DNA of 64,000 nucleotides from JAATFS01 sp037145635 (GTDB taxonomy: Bacteria; Pseudomonadota; Gammaproteobacteria; Xanthomonadales; Xanthomonadaceae). The position numbers and the translations under genes were made by a program. The stretch spans positions 1 to 64,000 of the forward strand of contig JBBCXB010000008.1 in NCBI GenBank assembly GCA_037145635.1, written 5' to 3'. Each line of letters opens with the position of its first letter. Positions within the stretch are counted from its first letter, which is position 1. This document shows positions 26,313 through 35,132 of the stretch, one piece after another. The notes under the pieces are model-generated. The model was given only the letters and a program-made list of their open reading frames with translations, made no database searches and was not told the DNA's origin.

Positions 26313-28994
26313 TCACAGGAGGTCCCACTTCAGGGTCAGGTAGTAGCTGCGGCCGGTCACGCCGGTCATCTGCCACACGTCGCTGACCTGGTAGTAGGCC
26401 TTCTCCTTCTGGTCGGTGAGGTTGACCGCGCCCAGCGAGACGCCGAGCGTGTCGCTGAATCGGTAGCCGAGCTGCGCGTCCAGCTGCGTGCGTGCCCGCA
26501 TGAAGTGCCCGGCATAGGCGAAGAAGCTGTCCGAGTAGGTCTGGGAGTACTCGCTGCGGTGGGTCGCCGAGAGCCGTGCGCTGAAGCGCCGGTCCTCCCA
26601 GAACGCGGTCGCGTTCCAGGTCATCTCCGACAGGTTGCTGATGACGAAGTCGTCGTTGTAGTTCGGGATGACGCGGGTGAAGTTGGCGGTCACGCCGAAG
26701 CCGTCCAGCGGCAGCCAGCGGTCGAGCGACTGCGTCCACGCCAGCTCGTAGCCCTTCAGGTAGTTGGTCTGGTCGCTGTTGTAGGTCTTGTCGATCTCGT
26801 AGACCGCGCCGTCGCTGCCCACGCACTCGTTGTCGGCATTGCGGCCCAGCGCCACCCCGTTGTAGCTGCCCGGGCAGATCGTCTGGTTGTAGGTGCCGTT
26901 GCTGATCGCCTTCCAGAACCCGGACAGCGACAGTCCGCCGCCGTCGTAGTACCACTCCAGGCCGAGGTCGGCCTGGTCGGCGGTCATCGCCTTCAGGTCC
27001 ACCGAGCCGATCGTCACCGTGTTGAGGGTACGCCCGTCGGTGAGCAGGCCGGTTTCCTCGGTGGTGGCGATCGCGGTGTTGCTGGTCAGGATCGGGCGCA
27101 CCAGCACCTTGGCCGCGGACAGCCGCAGCAACAGGTCCGGGCGCAGCTCGAGCACGAAGTTCGCGCTCGGCAGCCAGTTGTTGTAGCGGTAGCGGGAGTT
27201 GGCGGTGCCGACGATGGCGTTGGCCTCCTCGTTTGCCGGATCCGGCGTGGTCAGGTAGGTGTCGGTGGTGCGGCGGGTGTTCTCGTAGCGCAGGCCGAGG
27301 TTGCCGCGCAGCGGCAGCGGGCCGACCTGGGTGTCGATCTTCATCAGCGCGTAGCCGGACCAGATGTCGTTGCGCAGGGTATAGCTGCTCTGCGGCGCGA
27401 ACACCACCGGCACGCTGACGCCCTCGGCGTCCAGCGCGGCCTCGTAGGCCTCAAGGCTCGGCACGACGAAGGCATGCTGGATCGAGTACAGGCCGCCCAG
27501 GAAGCCGGTCTCGACGGTGCCGTAGTCGGACATCAGCGGCAGCGCGGCGGGATCGGCATCGCCGATGACATAGCGGTCGCGCCGCCACACCTCGCGCTCA
27601 AGGGTCTCGCGCCGGTATTTGGCGCCGAACTTCACCGCGCTCAGCCAGCCCAGGTCGAGCCAGCGCTCGGCATCGACCTGCAGCGAATCCTCCTGGTTCT
27701 CGAGGTGCCGGATCGCGCCGTTGGGATACTCGTTGCGCGTCATCGTGTACGGGTCGTACCGGCCGGCGTCGGTCAGATTGCTGGAAACGCCGAAGGACGG
27801 ACTGGAGGCGTTGGAGATGTCGAGCGTGCTCGCATCGACCGATACGCCGAGGATGGCCGCGGTCTCGCTCTCGCGGGTCTTGCCGACGGTATGGTTGGCG
27901 GCGCCGGTGAGCGTCCAGTCGCCGGGCGTCCACTTGAAATCCCAGGTCAGCAGCTGCGAGGTCCAGTCGTGCGCCTCGCGCTGGCGGTTGTTCTCCAGCG
28001 TGTAGTCCTCGGCGAGCACGCGGGTGGCGTAGCCGTCCGCGGCCGCCTGCACCGTCTCGGTGCCGGAGCTCAGCAGGAACACCTGCTGCTTGATGTCGTT
28101 GTCGGTCCTGTCGCGGCTGTAGAGCCAGGTCAGGCCGGTTTCCAGGGTGTCGGAGGGCTGCCACTGCAGCGCGCCGTTGAGCATCGTGCGCTCGGTCTCG
28201 CGGTCGATGCGGCGGTAGCGCGTGCGGGTCGGCATCACCACCGACTCGCCGTCGTAGCGGCCGGTGCCCCAGCGGTCGATCCAGAAGTAGTCGGCGCGGT
28301 CCTCGAGCTTCTGGTAGCCGCCGTTGAGGAACACCCCGAGCCGGCCGTCGCCGAATGCGAACTGGTCGATGTAGCTGAGCACGCCCTTGGGCGTGGGGCG
28401 GCCGTCGACCGAGTCGGAGTACTGGCCGGTGCCGGAGAAGATCAGCTTGCGCTGCTTGTAGTCCAGCGGCTTGACGGTGTCGATGTTGACGGTGCCGGAC
28501 AGGCCGCCGGCGTCCATGTCGGCGGTCGGCGACTTGATCACCTGGATCCCGGCGGCCAGCTCGGGCTGGATGATGTCGTAGCGGAAGCCGTCGGTGAAGT
28601 CGGCGCTCTTGAAGGTCTGGCCGTTGACCGTGGTCATCGCATACTGCGGGCCCAGGCCGCGGATGCTGATCGTCGAGCCGCGGCCGTTGATGCTGGAGAT
28701 CTGCACGCCGGGGATGCGCTGGATCGCCTCGGCGATGTTCTCGGCGGGAAACTTGCCGATGTCCTCGGACGAGATGCCGTCGGTCACGCGCAGGTCGTCG
28801 CGCTTCTTGTCCAGCGCGGTGATCAGGCTCTTCTGGTAGGAACGGGTGACGGTGACGGCATCGAGGTCGGCGACCGGCGGCGACGGGTCGGCGTCCTGGG
28901 CCTGGACGGCGGAAGCGGACAGCGCGAGCGAGAGCGCGGCGGCGAGCGTGGATACGGAGCAACGGCACGAACGGGCATGGGCGGGCTGCGGCAT
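26313..28994 (-). CDS. TonB-dependent receptor of the NAG locus (receptor 2)
   Basis: 893-residue outer-membrane receptor. The start at 28994 (MPQPAHARSCRCSVSTLAAA...) gives a clean signal peptide ending SAVQAQD and has AGGA upstream; the frame continues open for a further 285 bases. The plug motif is DGISSEDIGKFPAENIAEAI with GVQISSINGRGSTISIRGLG, and the barrel ends SYYLTLKWDLL. It belongs to the same broad group as receptors 1 and 3 but is clearly more distant from them than they are from each other. It heads the minus-strand run receptor 2 - GH89 - nagX - nagQ. Ligand inferred: a glycan carrying alpha-GlcNAc. Confidence 0.92.
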   Translation of the reverse strand: MPQPAHARSCRCSVSTLAAALSLALSASAVQAQDADPSPPVADLDAVTVTRSYQKSLITALDKKRDDLRVTDGISSEDIGKFPAENIAEAIQRIPGVQISSINGRGSTISIRGLGPQYAMTTVNGQTFKSADFTDGFRYDIIQPELAAGIQVIKSPTADMDAGGLSGTVNIDTVKPLDYKQRKLIFSGTGQYSDSVDGRPTPKGVLSYIDQFAFGDGRLGVFLNGGYQKLEDRADYFWIDRWGTGRYDGESVVMPTRTRYRRIDRETERTMLNGALQWQPSDTLETGLTWLYSRDRTDNDIKQQVFLLSSGTETVQAAADGYATRVLAEDYTLENNRQREAHDWTSQLLTWDFKWTPGDWTLTGAANHTVGKTRESETAAILGVSVDASTLDISNASSPSFGVSSNLTDAGRYDPYTMTRNEYPNGAIRHLENQEDSLQVDAERWLDLGWLSAVKFGAKYRRETLEREVWRRDRYVIGDADPAALPLMSDYGTVETGFLGGLYSIQHAFVVPSLEAYEAALDAEGVSVPVVFAPQSSYTLRNDIWSGYALMKIDTQVGPLPLRGNLGLRYENTRRTTDTYLTTPDPANEEANAIVGTANSRYRYNNWLPSANFVLELRPDLLLRLSAAKVLVRPILTSNTAIATTEETGLLTDGRTLNTVTIGSVDLKAMTADQADLGLEWYYDGGGLSLSGFWKAISNGTYNQTICPGSYNGVALGRNADNECVGSDGAVYEIDKTYNSDQTNYLKGYELAWTQSLDRWLPLDGFGVTANFTRVIPNYNDDFVISNLSEMTWNATAFWEDRRFSARLSATHRSEYSQTYSDSFFAYAGHFMRARTQLDAQLGYRFSDTLGVSLGAVNLTDQKEKAYYQVSDVWQMTGVTGRSYYLTLKWDLL

Positions 28995-29263
28995 GGGGGC
29001 GATCCTGGTGGGAGCGGAGGGCACGACGGCGGGAGACACGCACCAGCAAGGCCGCGAGGACGCGAACGCGGGGCCCGGGCGGCACCGCCGCCGGGCACGG
29101 GCCATCCGTCTCGGCTGACCGGAACCGCCCTGGATCGTCGTGTCCCCACTGCCACCCCGCACTGCCCCTGGGGTGGTACCGGCAGCCCTTCCCCGTCTGC
29201 CGGTCATGCGCCATCGCTGGCTCTCGATGCCCCGTGCGGCCGAAACCGCCGGGGTTGGCTCGA

Positions 29264-29292
29264 TTCTTATGGTATGCAAAAGATCTTGTCAA
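29264..29292 (-). promoter_or_regulatory. Candidate promoter of the receptor 2 - GH89 run
   Basis: On the minus strand: TTGACA (29292-29287), 17 bases, TAAGAA (29269-29264), continuing TAAGAATCG. The -35 box is one arm of the inverted repeat TGTCAAC ... GTTGACA (29287-29314, 14-base spacer), a plausible regulator site. Confidence 0.6.
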
Positions 29293-29643
29293 CAGCGGCA
29301 CGAGCACGTTGACACGATGACGCCTGGACAACCCGATCCCTATGAATATTTTCATTTAGAATCATATTCTTGCGGGCATTCACTGGCAGGCTTCGGCGCA
29401 CCGCCACGCATCGTTGTCACAAGACCTGTCTTCTACCAATATCGGCGACCAGACCACTGTGTGGCAGTGCAGCAATGCATTCCTCGGGTCGTGCGCACAC
29501 GCGGCACCGTTCGCACCCGCAAGACCCTTCGCAACCCATTGATCGCATTGCAGAAACAGCGCGCACGGCAACGACATGGAGACGCCCCCGGCAGCGGCCA
29601 CCCCGCTCGCTCCCCAAGCCAGACGACTTATTGCGGCGCAGCG

Positions 29644-29672
29644 TTGACATCGTTGTCATCAGGCCGTAAGAA
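29644..29672 (+). promoter_or_regulatory. nagK promoter with LacI-type operator on the -35 box
   Basis: TTGACA (29644-29649), 17 bases, TAAGAA (29667-29672). The operator candidate TGACATCGTTGTCA (29645-29658) starts one base into the -35 box, so a bound repressor would exclude RNA polymerase. The site fits the TGACA-n-CG-n-TGTCA pattern that, from memory of published NAG-regulon comparisons, describes NagR sites. Confidence 0.65.
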
Positions 29673-29719
29673 TCGCCACGCAACGGGTCGAAGTCCGCAC
29701 AGACGCGGTACCGCGAAAC

Positions 29720-30739
29720 ATGGGGGAGCATGTGGTCGCACAGGTCCAGACACAGGGAGCACGCGCCGCAGGCGCGGGCCACGACAGCTTTCTCGCCGCC
29801 GACGTCGGCGGCACCCACGTGCGGGTCGGGCGCGTGCGTGCCGGCAGCGACGCCATCGACGTGCTGGACTACGCCACCTACCGCTGTGCCGAGCATCCCG
29901 GCCTGGCGGCGATCCTGCGCGACTTCCTCGCCCGCGGCCCGGCCGTGTCCGAGTGCGTGATCGCCAGCGCCGGCTTCCCGCTGGAGGACGGCAGCGTGAT
30001 CGCCGCGAACCTGCCATGGACGCTGTCGCCGCGGGCCATCCGCGACGAGCTGGGGCTGCACGCGGTGCACCTGGTCAACGATTTCGAGGCGGTGGCCCAC
30101 GCCGCGGCCTATGTCGACGCCAGCGAGGTGCTGCAGCTCACCGGCCCGGCGCAGGCGCCGCGTGCGCCGACCCTGGTGCTGGGCCCGGGCACCGGCCTGG
30201 GCGCGGCCGTCTGGATCCCCACCGCCGGCCGCCCGGTGGTGCTGGCCACCGAAGCCGGGCAGGCCGCGCTGGCGACCAACACCGAGCTGGAGATGCAGCT
30301 GGTGCGGGAGATGCTGCGGCAGCGCAGCCATGTGTCGGTCGAGCAGGCGCTCTCGGGCCCCGGCCTGCGCAACCTCTATGCCGCGCTGTGCACGGTGCGC
30401 GGCGCCGCGCCGGTACACGCCAGCGCGGACGCGCTCACCGCGGCCGCGCTGGACCGCAGCGACCCGCTCGCGGTCGAGTGCCTGGAGGTCTTCTGCGGCC
30501 TGCTCGGCAGCGTGGTCGGCGACCTGGCCCTGCTGTACGGCGCGCAAGGCGGCATCTACCTGGCCGGCGGCATCCTGCCGAAGATCCGCCGGTTCCTGAT
30601 CGACAGCAGCTTCGTGCCGCGCTTCCTGGACAAGGGACCGATGCGCGAGGCCCTGCAGCGCATCCCCGTGAAGCTGGTCGAGCACGGGCGGCTGGGCGTC
30701 GTCGGCGCCGCCAGCTGGTACCTCGACCGCCGGGCATAG
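29720..30739 (+). CDS. nagK: Glucokinase-family N-acetylglucosamine kinase
   Basis: 339-residue cytoplasmic kinase of the Glk (non-ROK) family. The ATP site AADVGGTHVRVG is near the N-terminus, the substrate-site segment is VNDFEAVAHA, and GPGTGLGAAVW and YLAGGILPK follow. It has the position and neighbours of the NAG-locus kinase that makes GlcNAc-6-P for NagA; a pure glucokinase role cannot be excluded from sequence. Start: the ATG at 29720 has no ribosome-binding site, while an in-frame GTG at 29732 is preceded by GGGGGAG, so the true start may be four codons later. Probably co-transcribed with receptor 3, 110 bases downstream. Confidence 0.85.
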   Translation: MGEHVVAQVQTQGARAAGAGHDSFLAADVGGTHVRVGRVRAGSDAIDVLDYATYRCAEHPGLAAILRDFLARGPAVSECVIASAGFPLEDGSVIAANLPWTLSPRAIRDELGLHAVHLVNDFEAVAHAAAYVDASEVLQLTGPAQAPRAPTLVLGPGTGLGAAVWIPTAGRPVVLATEAGQAALATNTELEMQLVREMLRQRSHVSVEQALSGPGLRNLYAALCTVRGAAPVHASADALTAAALDRSDPLAVECLEVFCGLLGSVVGDLALLYGAQGGIYLAGGILPKIRRFLIDSSFVPRFLDKGPMREALQRIPVKLVEHGRLGVVGAASWYLDRRA

Positions 30740-30849
30740 GCCGGCACCCCGGCGACCGCCCGCCGACCCGCCGGGACCGCAACACCGCAACACGCTTCGG
30801 CGGCACCGCCGCCTCGCCGGACCCCCGTTGATTGATGAGGAGAGACATC

Positions 30850-33477
30850 ATGAACTACCGCACGTCCGCATTATCCGCCGCCATCGTCGCCAGCCTCGCG
30901 TTCGGCGCCCACGCCCAGGATCCCGCCGGCGCCACCGACCTCGACACCGTCCAGGTCGTGGGCATCCGCGCCAGCCTGGAGAAGTCGCTGGACACCAAGC
31001 GCAACAACGTCACCGTCTCCGAGGCGATCACCGCCGAGGACATCGGCAAGTTCCCCAGCACCAACGTCGCCGAGGCGTTCTCGCAGATCCCCGGCGTCAC
31101 CCTCGACCGCCGCTTCGGCCAGGGCGAGCGGGTCAGCATCGACGGCACCGATCCCAGCCTCAACCTGTCGTTCCTGGACGGCCACCCGGTCGCGCAGGCG
31201 ATCTGGCTGTACGGCGAGCAGCCCAACCGCGGCTTCGACTACACCCTGCTGTCGCCGCAGATCCTCGGCCGCGCCGAGATCATCAAGGCCTCCGAGGCGC
31301 GCCTGACCGAAGGCAGCCTCGGCGGCACCGTGCTGATGCACACCCGCCAGCCGCTGGACCTGAAGGCCAACGAGGTGGCCGGCTCGGTCGGCTACAGCTA
31401 CAGCGACCAGGCCAGCGAAGGCAAGCCCAATGCCTCGCTGCTCTACAGCTGGAAGAACCCGGCCGAGACCTTCGGCGTCGCGGTGTCGGCGCAGCACTAC
31501 GAGGAGCGCGTGGACCGCCAGGGCCTGGAGGTGTTCGGCTACGCCAAGGCCGCGACCTTCGCCAACGCCGCCGGCGTGCCGGCCGATGCCGACGTGCCGA
31601 ACTCGGTCAACGCCGCCTGGTTCCAGCAGGACCGCAAGCGCGACAGCGCCGTGGTCAACCTCCAGCTCAAGCCCAGCGACGCGCTGGAGTTCAACCTCAG
31701 CGGCCTGTACATCAAGGAGAACTTCGACAACTACAACCAGTCGATGTACAGCTTCCTGACCTGGAACCAGGGCACGGTCGATGCGGTGGACGCGCTCGGC
31801 GGCGTGCGCAACGGCGTGGTCACCAGCGGCCATTCCGGCGCCAACGCCAATGCCGGCGGCGGCACCGTGATCTACGACAACAACGTGCGCCAGTCCGAGG
31901 TCACCACCAAGGGGCTGGACCTGCGCGGCGCCTTCCGCGGCGAGGGCTGGGGCATGACCGGGCAGGCCGGCCGGAGCAAGTCCGAGAACCGCCACCTGGC
32001 GCAGTACTTCATCGAGCCGTTCTACAACGGCGGCTTCAGCTGGGACCTGGACCGCGGCATCCGCTTCGACGACCCGGCCGGCGCGCGCGACCCGGCCAAC
32101 TGGGGCTCGGCCGGCGGCTGGTTCGGCAACAACGGCGTGTTCGCCACCGAGAGCAAGGACACCTACGCCCAGCTCGACTTCGACGTGCAGTTCGACAGCG
32201 TGTTCAACCAGCTGCTGTTCGGCGTGCGCCACGGCCGCCACGACGAGGATTTCCAGCTCAACGTATACGGCGGGGTCACCCCCGGCACGCTGGCCGACGT
32301 CGGCACGATCGGCCTGACCGACATCCAGGGCTTCTACCCCGACCACGGCCGCCACGTGCAGGCCGGCCGCGGCAACGTCATCGACTGGATCCGCAACAGC
32401 CCGGTGGACTACGCCAACCCCGATCCGGCCAGCTACCTCAACAACAGCTGGGCGCTGCAGCAGACCAACAACGCCGCCTACGCGCAGCTGAACTTCTCCG
32501 AGGGCGGGCTGCGCGGCAACCTCGGCGTTCGCTACGTCGACTCCAAGACCGAGGGCAGCGGCTTCGTCTACAGCGGCACCCCCACCCTCGACGACCTGGA
32601 CGCCAAGTGGCAGACCCGCACCAAGAAGGGGGACTTCGTGCTGCCGTCGCTGAACCTGGTCTACGACACCAGCGACGACTGGGTGTTCCGTTTCGCCGCC
32701 GCCAAGGTCATCGCCTGGGCGCCGTACAACCAGATGGTCAACAACACCTTCCTCAACGACACCACCCTCACCGGCAGCGGCGGCAACGCCGAGCTGTCGC
32801 CGTACGAGTCGTGGAATTTCAACCTGTCGGCCGAGTACTACTTCGCCGCGCAGTCGGTGGTGTCGTGGTCGCTGTTCTACAAGAAGATCGACAACTACAT
32901 CGACACCTCGGCCACCACCGAACGCCAGTACAACTCGATCCGCGACACCTCGCCGCAGGCCTGGGCGCAGATGCTCGGTAGCAACGGCTGCAGCGCCGAC
33001 GGCTACTGCGACTACAGCATCCAGCGCCCGCGCAACGCCGGCGAGGGCAAGGTCAAGGGCTTCACCCTGGCCTACCAGCAGCCGTTCGGCGAGAGCGGCT
33101 TCGGCCTGACCGCCAACTACACCCACGCCCGCGGCGAGAACAACACCGGCGACGCCCTGCCGTACCAGTCGCGCAACAGCGTGGCGTTCAGCCCGTACTA
33201 CGAGAAGGGCCCGCTGAACGCGCGCGTCACCTACAACTGGCGCGACAGCTATCTCGCCGGCGGCTACGTGGCCGGCGCCGCACCGGCCAGCGTGGACGAC
33301 TACGCCGAGCTCGGCGCGAGCATCGGCTACGCCCTCGGCGAGCACTGGTCGGTGCAGCTGGACGCGCAGAACCTGCTGGACGAGGAGTACTTCCAGTACC
33401 TCGGCGACAAGGACCACCCGGCCGGCCGCTACAAGAACGGGCGCCGCTACATGGCCACGCTGCACTTCAAGTTCTGA
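30850..33477 (+). CDS. TonB-dependent receptor of the NAG locus (receptor 3)
   Basis: 875-residue outer-membrane receptor with a strong GAGGAG site eight bases before the ATG at 30850 and a signal peptide ending FGAHAQD. Plug motif EAITAEDIGKFPSTNVAEAF, then RFGQGERVSIDGTDPSLN; the barrel ends RYMATLHFKF. It is a close paralogue of receptor 1: matching VGYRASL / VGIRASL TonB-proximal segments, RFGQGERVSI versus QFGEGEKVSI, and similar C-terminal strands. It probably shares a transcript with nagK, since no promoter is seen between them. Confidence 0.92.
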   Translation: MNYRTSALSAAIVASLAFGAHAQDPAGATDLDTVQVVGIRASLEKSLDTKRNNVTVSEAITAEDIGKFPSTNVAEAFSQIPGVTLDRRFGQGERVSIDGTDPSLNLSFLDGHPVAQAIWLYGEQPNRGFDYTLLSPQILGRAEIIKASEARLTEGSLGGTVLMHTRQPLDLKANEVAGSVGYSYSDQASEGKPNASLLYSWKNPAETFGVAVSAQHYEERVDRQGLEVFGYAKAATFANAAGVPADADVPNSVNAAWFQQDRKRDSAVVNLQLKPSDALEFNLSGLYIKENFDNYNQSMYSFLTWNQGTVDAVDALGGVRNGVVTSGHSGANANAGGGTVIYDNNVRQSEVTTKGLDLRGAFRGEGWGMTGQAGRSKSENRHLAQYFIEPFYNGGFSWDLDRGIRFDDPAGARDPANWGSAGGWFGNNGVFATESKDTYAQLDFDVQFDSVFNQLLFGVRHGRHDEDFQLNVYGGVTPGTLADVGTIGLTDIQGFYPDHGRHVQAGRGNVIDWIRNSPVDYANPDPASYLNNSWALQQTNNAAYAQLNFSEGGLRGNLGVRYVDSKTEGSGFVYSGTPTLDDLDAKWQTRTKKGDFVLPSLNLVYDTSDDWVFRFAAAKVIAWAPYNQMVNNTFLNDTTLTGSGGNAELSPYESWNFNLSAEYYFAAQSVVSWSLFYKKIDNYIDTSATTERQYNSIRDTSPQAWAQMLGSNGCSADGYCDYSIQRPRNAGEGKVKGFTLAYQQPFGESGFGLTANYTHARGENNTGDALPYQSRNSVAFSPYYEKGPLNARVTYNWRDSYLAGGYVAGAAPASVDDYAELGASIGYALGEHWSVQLDAQNLLDEEYFQYLGDKDHPAGRYKNGRRYMATLHFKF

Positions 33478-33632
33478 CCGCGGCCGCGGCGGGCGGGGCG
33501 AGGCGCGGGACCGGAAGGCCGGCCCCGCGCCGGGCGGGCGATCGGCCGGTCTTCCGGTAACCTGCGCGCTCCGGCCGGCCCGGCCGGCGGATCGCGTGGC
33601 CGGCCGGGCACCCGCCCGTCCCCGAGATCGCC

Positions 33633-35132
33633 ATGAACCGCTTCGCCGCCCGCGCCCTGCCCCGCCGCCTCGGCCTTCTGCTGGCCGTGGCCGCCGGCCT
33701 GGTACCCGCAGCGGGTGCAGCGCCCTTTGCGGGGCTGCCCGACCGGGAGCCTTTGGCCCCCGCCCCGCTCCGGCTGCCGCGCGCCGCCGACGCGGCGGCG
33801 GCCGGCTTTTCCGCCGCCGGGCTGGCGGCGGTCGATCGCGCGATCCAGGCCCAGGTCGATGCCGGCTTCCCCGGCGCGGTGCTGGCGGTCGTGCGCGACG
33901 GGCGCCTGGTCAAGCTCACCGCCTATGGCTACGCCCAGCGCTACGACGCGCGCGGCGCGCTGGCGGCTCCGCCGCCGATGCGCACCGACACTATCTTCGA
34001 CCTGGCCTCCAACACCAAGATGTACGCCACGGTGTTCGCGCTGCAGCGCCTGGTCTCGGAGGGCCGGCTCGAGGTCGATGCACCGCTGGCGCGCTACCTG
34101 CCCGAGTTCGCCGCCGCGGACGACGATCCGGCGATGCGCGCGCGCAAGGCGCGCGTGCGCGTGGCCGACCTGCTGCGCCATGCCGCCGGCTTCGCCACCG
34201 ACGTGCCGTTCCACGACCCGTCCGCCGGCGAGCGCTACTCGCACGAACGCGAGCGCACCCAGGCGCTGCTGATGCGGCTGCCGCTGGACTACCCCACCGG
34301 CAGCCGCAACCTCTACAGCGACACCGATTTCCTGCTCGCCGGGCTGCTGGTCGAGCGCCTCACCGGCCAGCGCCTGGACGCCTACGTCGAGAACGTCTTC
34401 TATCGCCCGCTGGGCCTGCAGCGCACCCGCTTCGCCCCGCTGGCGGGCGGCGACCTGACCCCGGCCGACTTCGCCGCCACCGAGCCGCAGGGCAACACCC
34501 GCGGCAGCCGCGTGGCGTTTCCGGGCATCCGCCGCCACACCCTGCGCGGCGAGGTCCACGACGAGAAGGCCTACTACGCGATGGGCCAGGTCGCCGGGCA
34601 CGCCGGCCTGTTCTCCGACGCCGAGGAACTGGCGGTACTGGTGCAACTGATGCTCGATGGCGGACAGCGCGACGGGCGGCGTTTCTTCGACGCGGCCACG
34701 GCCGCGCGCTTCACCGCGCCGGCCGGCCCCGACCCGAGCTACGGACTGGGCTGGCGGCTCAACCGCGGCCCCGGCCTGCGCTGGATGTTCGGCCGCTGCG
34801 CCTCGCCGCGCGCGTACGGGCACACCGGCTGGACCGGCACCCTGACCCTGGCCGATCCGGCGCAGGGCCTGGCCCTGGTGCTGCTGACCAACAAGAAGAA
34901 CACCCCGCTCGTCGATCCGGACGGCGACCGCAACCGCTTCGTCGGCGACGGCTTCGCGATCGCCCGCTACGGCAGCGTGGTGGAGGCGGTGTACCGCGCC
35001 ATCGATGGCGGCACCGGCGGCGTGCCGCGCTGCGCGCCGGACTCAGCCGCGGCCGGGCGTGCGCCCGCGCGCGAACAGCCAGCCGTCCACGCGCTGCAGG
35101 ACGCCGCGCAACGGGGTCGGCAGCAGCGCTAG
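33633..35132 (+). CDS. Serine hydrolase, beta-lactamase/PBP4B (YfeW)-like
   Basis: 499-residue exported protein of the class C beta-lactamase fold. A signal peptide ends near AAGAAPF. Catalytic motifs are SNTK (SxxK) in DLASNTKMYATVF, YSD in the YxN position, and HTGWTGT in the KTG position. Size and the YSDTDFLLAGLLVERLTG segment resemble E. coli YfeW, whose gene follows the MurNAc uptake genes murQ-murP. Its place at the end of the NAG locus suggests a role in peptidoglycan or amino-sugar scavenging, but activity is unknown. The last 90 bases overlap the convergent VanZ-like gene, and the C-terminal tail is low in recognisable structure. Confidence 0.82.
   Translation: MNRFAARALPRRLGLLLAVAAGLVPAAGAAPFAGLPDREPLAPAPLRLPRAADAAAAGFSAAGLAAVDRAIQAQVDAGFPGAVLAVVRDGRLVKLTAYGYAQRYDARGALAAPPPMRTDTIFDLASNTKMYATVFALQRLVSEGRLEVDAPLARYLPEFAAADDDPAMRARKARVRVADLLRHAAGFATDVPFHDPSAGERYSHERERTQALLMRLPLDYPTGSRNLYSDTDFLLAGLLVERLTGQRLDAYVENVFYRPLGLQRTRFAPLAGGDLTPADFAATEPQGNTRGSRVAFPGIRRHTLRGEVHDEKAYYAMGQVAGHAGLFSDAEELAVLVQLMLDGGQRDGRRFFDAATAARFTAPAGPDPSYGLGWRLNRGPGLRWMFGRCASPRAYGHTGWTGTLTLADPAQGLALVLLTNKKNTPLVDPDGDRNRFVGDGFAIARYGSVVEAVYRAIDGGTGGVPRCAPDSAAAGRAPAREQPAVHALQDAAQRGRQQR

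Larger units (their letters stand above)
28995..29719. other. Divergent control region between receptor 2 and nagK
   Basis: A 725-bp gene-free region, A+T-richer than average around 29260-29375. It holds two opposed promoters (29264-29292 minus; 29644-29672 plus), a LacI-type operator on the second, an inverted repeat TGTCAAC/GTTGACA (29287-29293, 29308-29314) at the first, and an implied 5' untranslated leader of about 260 bases for receptor 2 that contains G+C-rich hairpin potential near 29078-29105. Open frames crossing it have no recognisable products. Confidence 0.6.
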
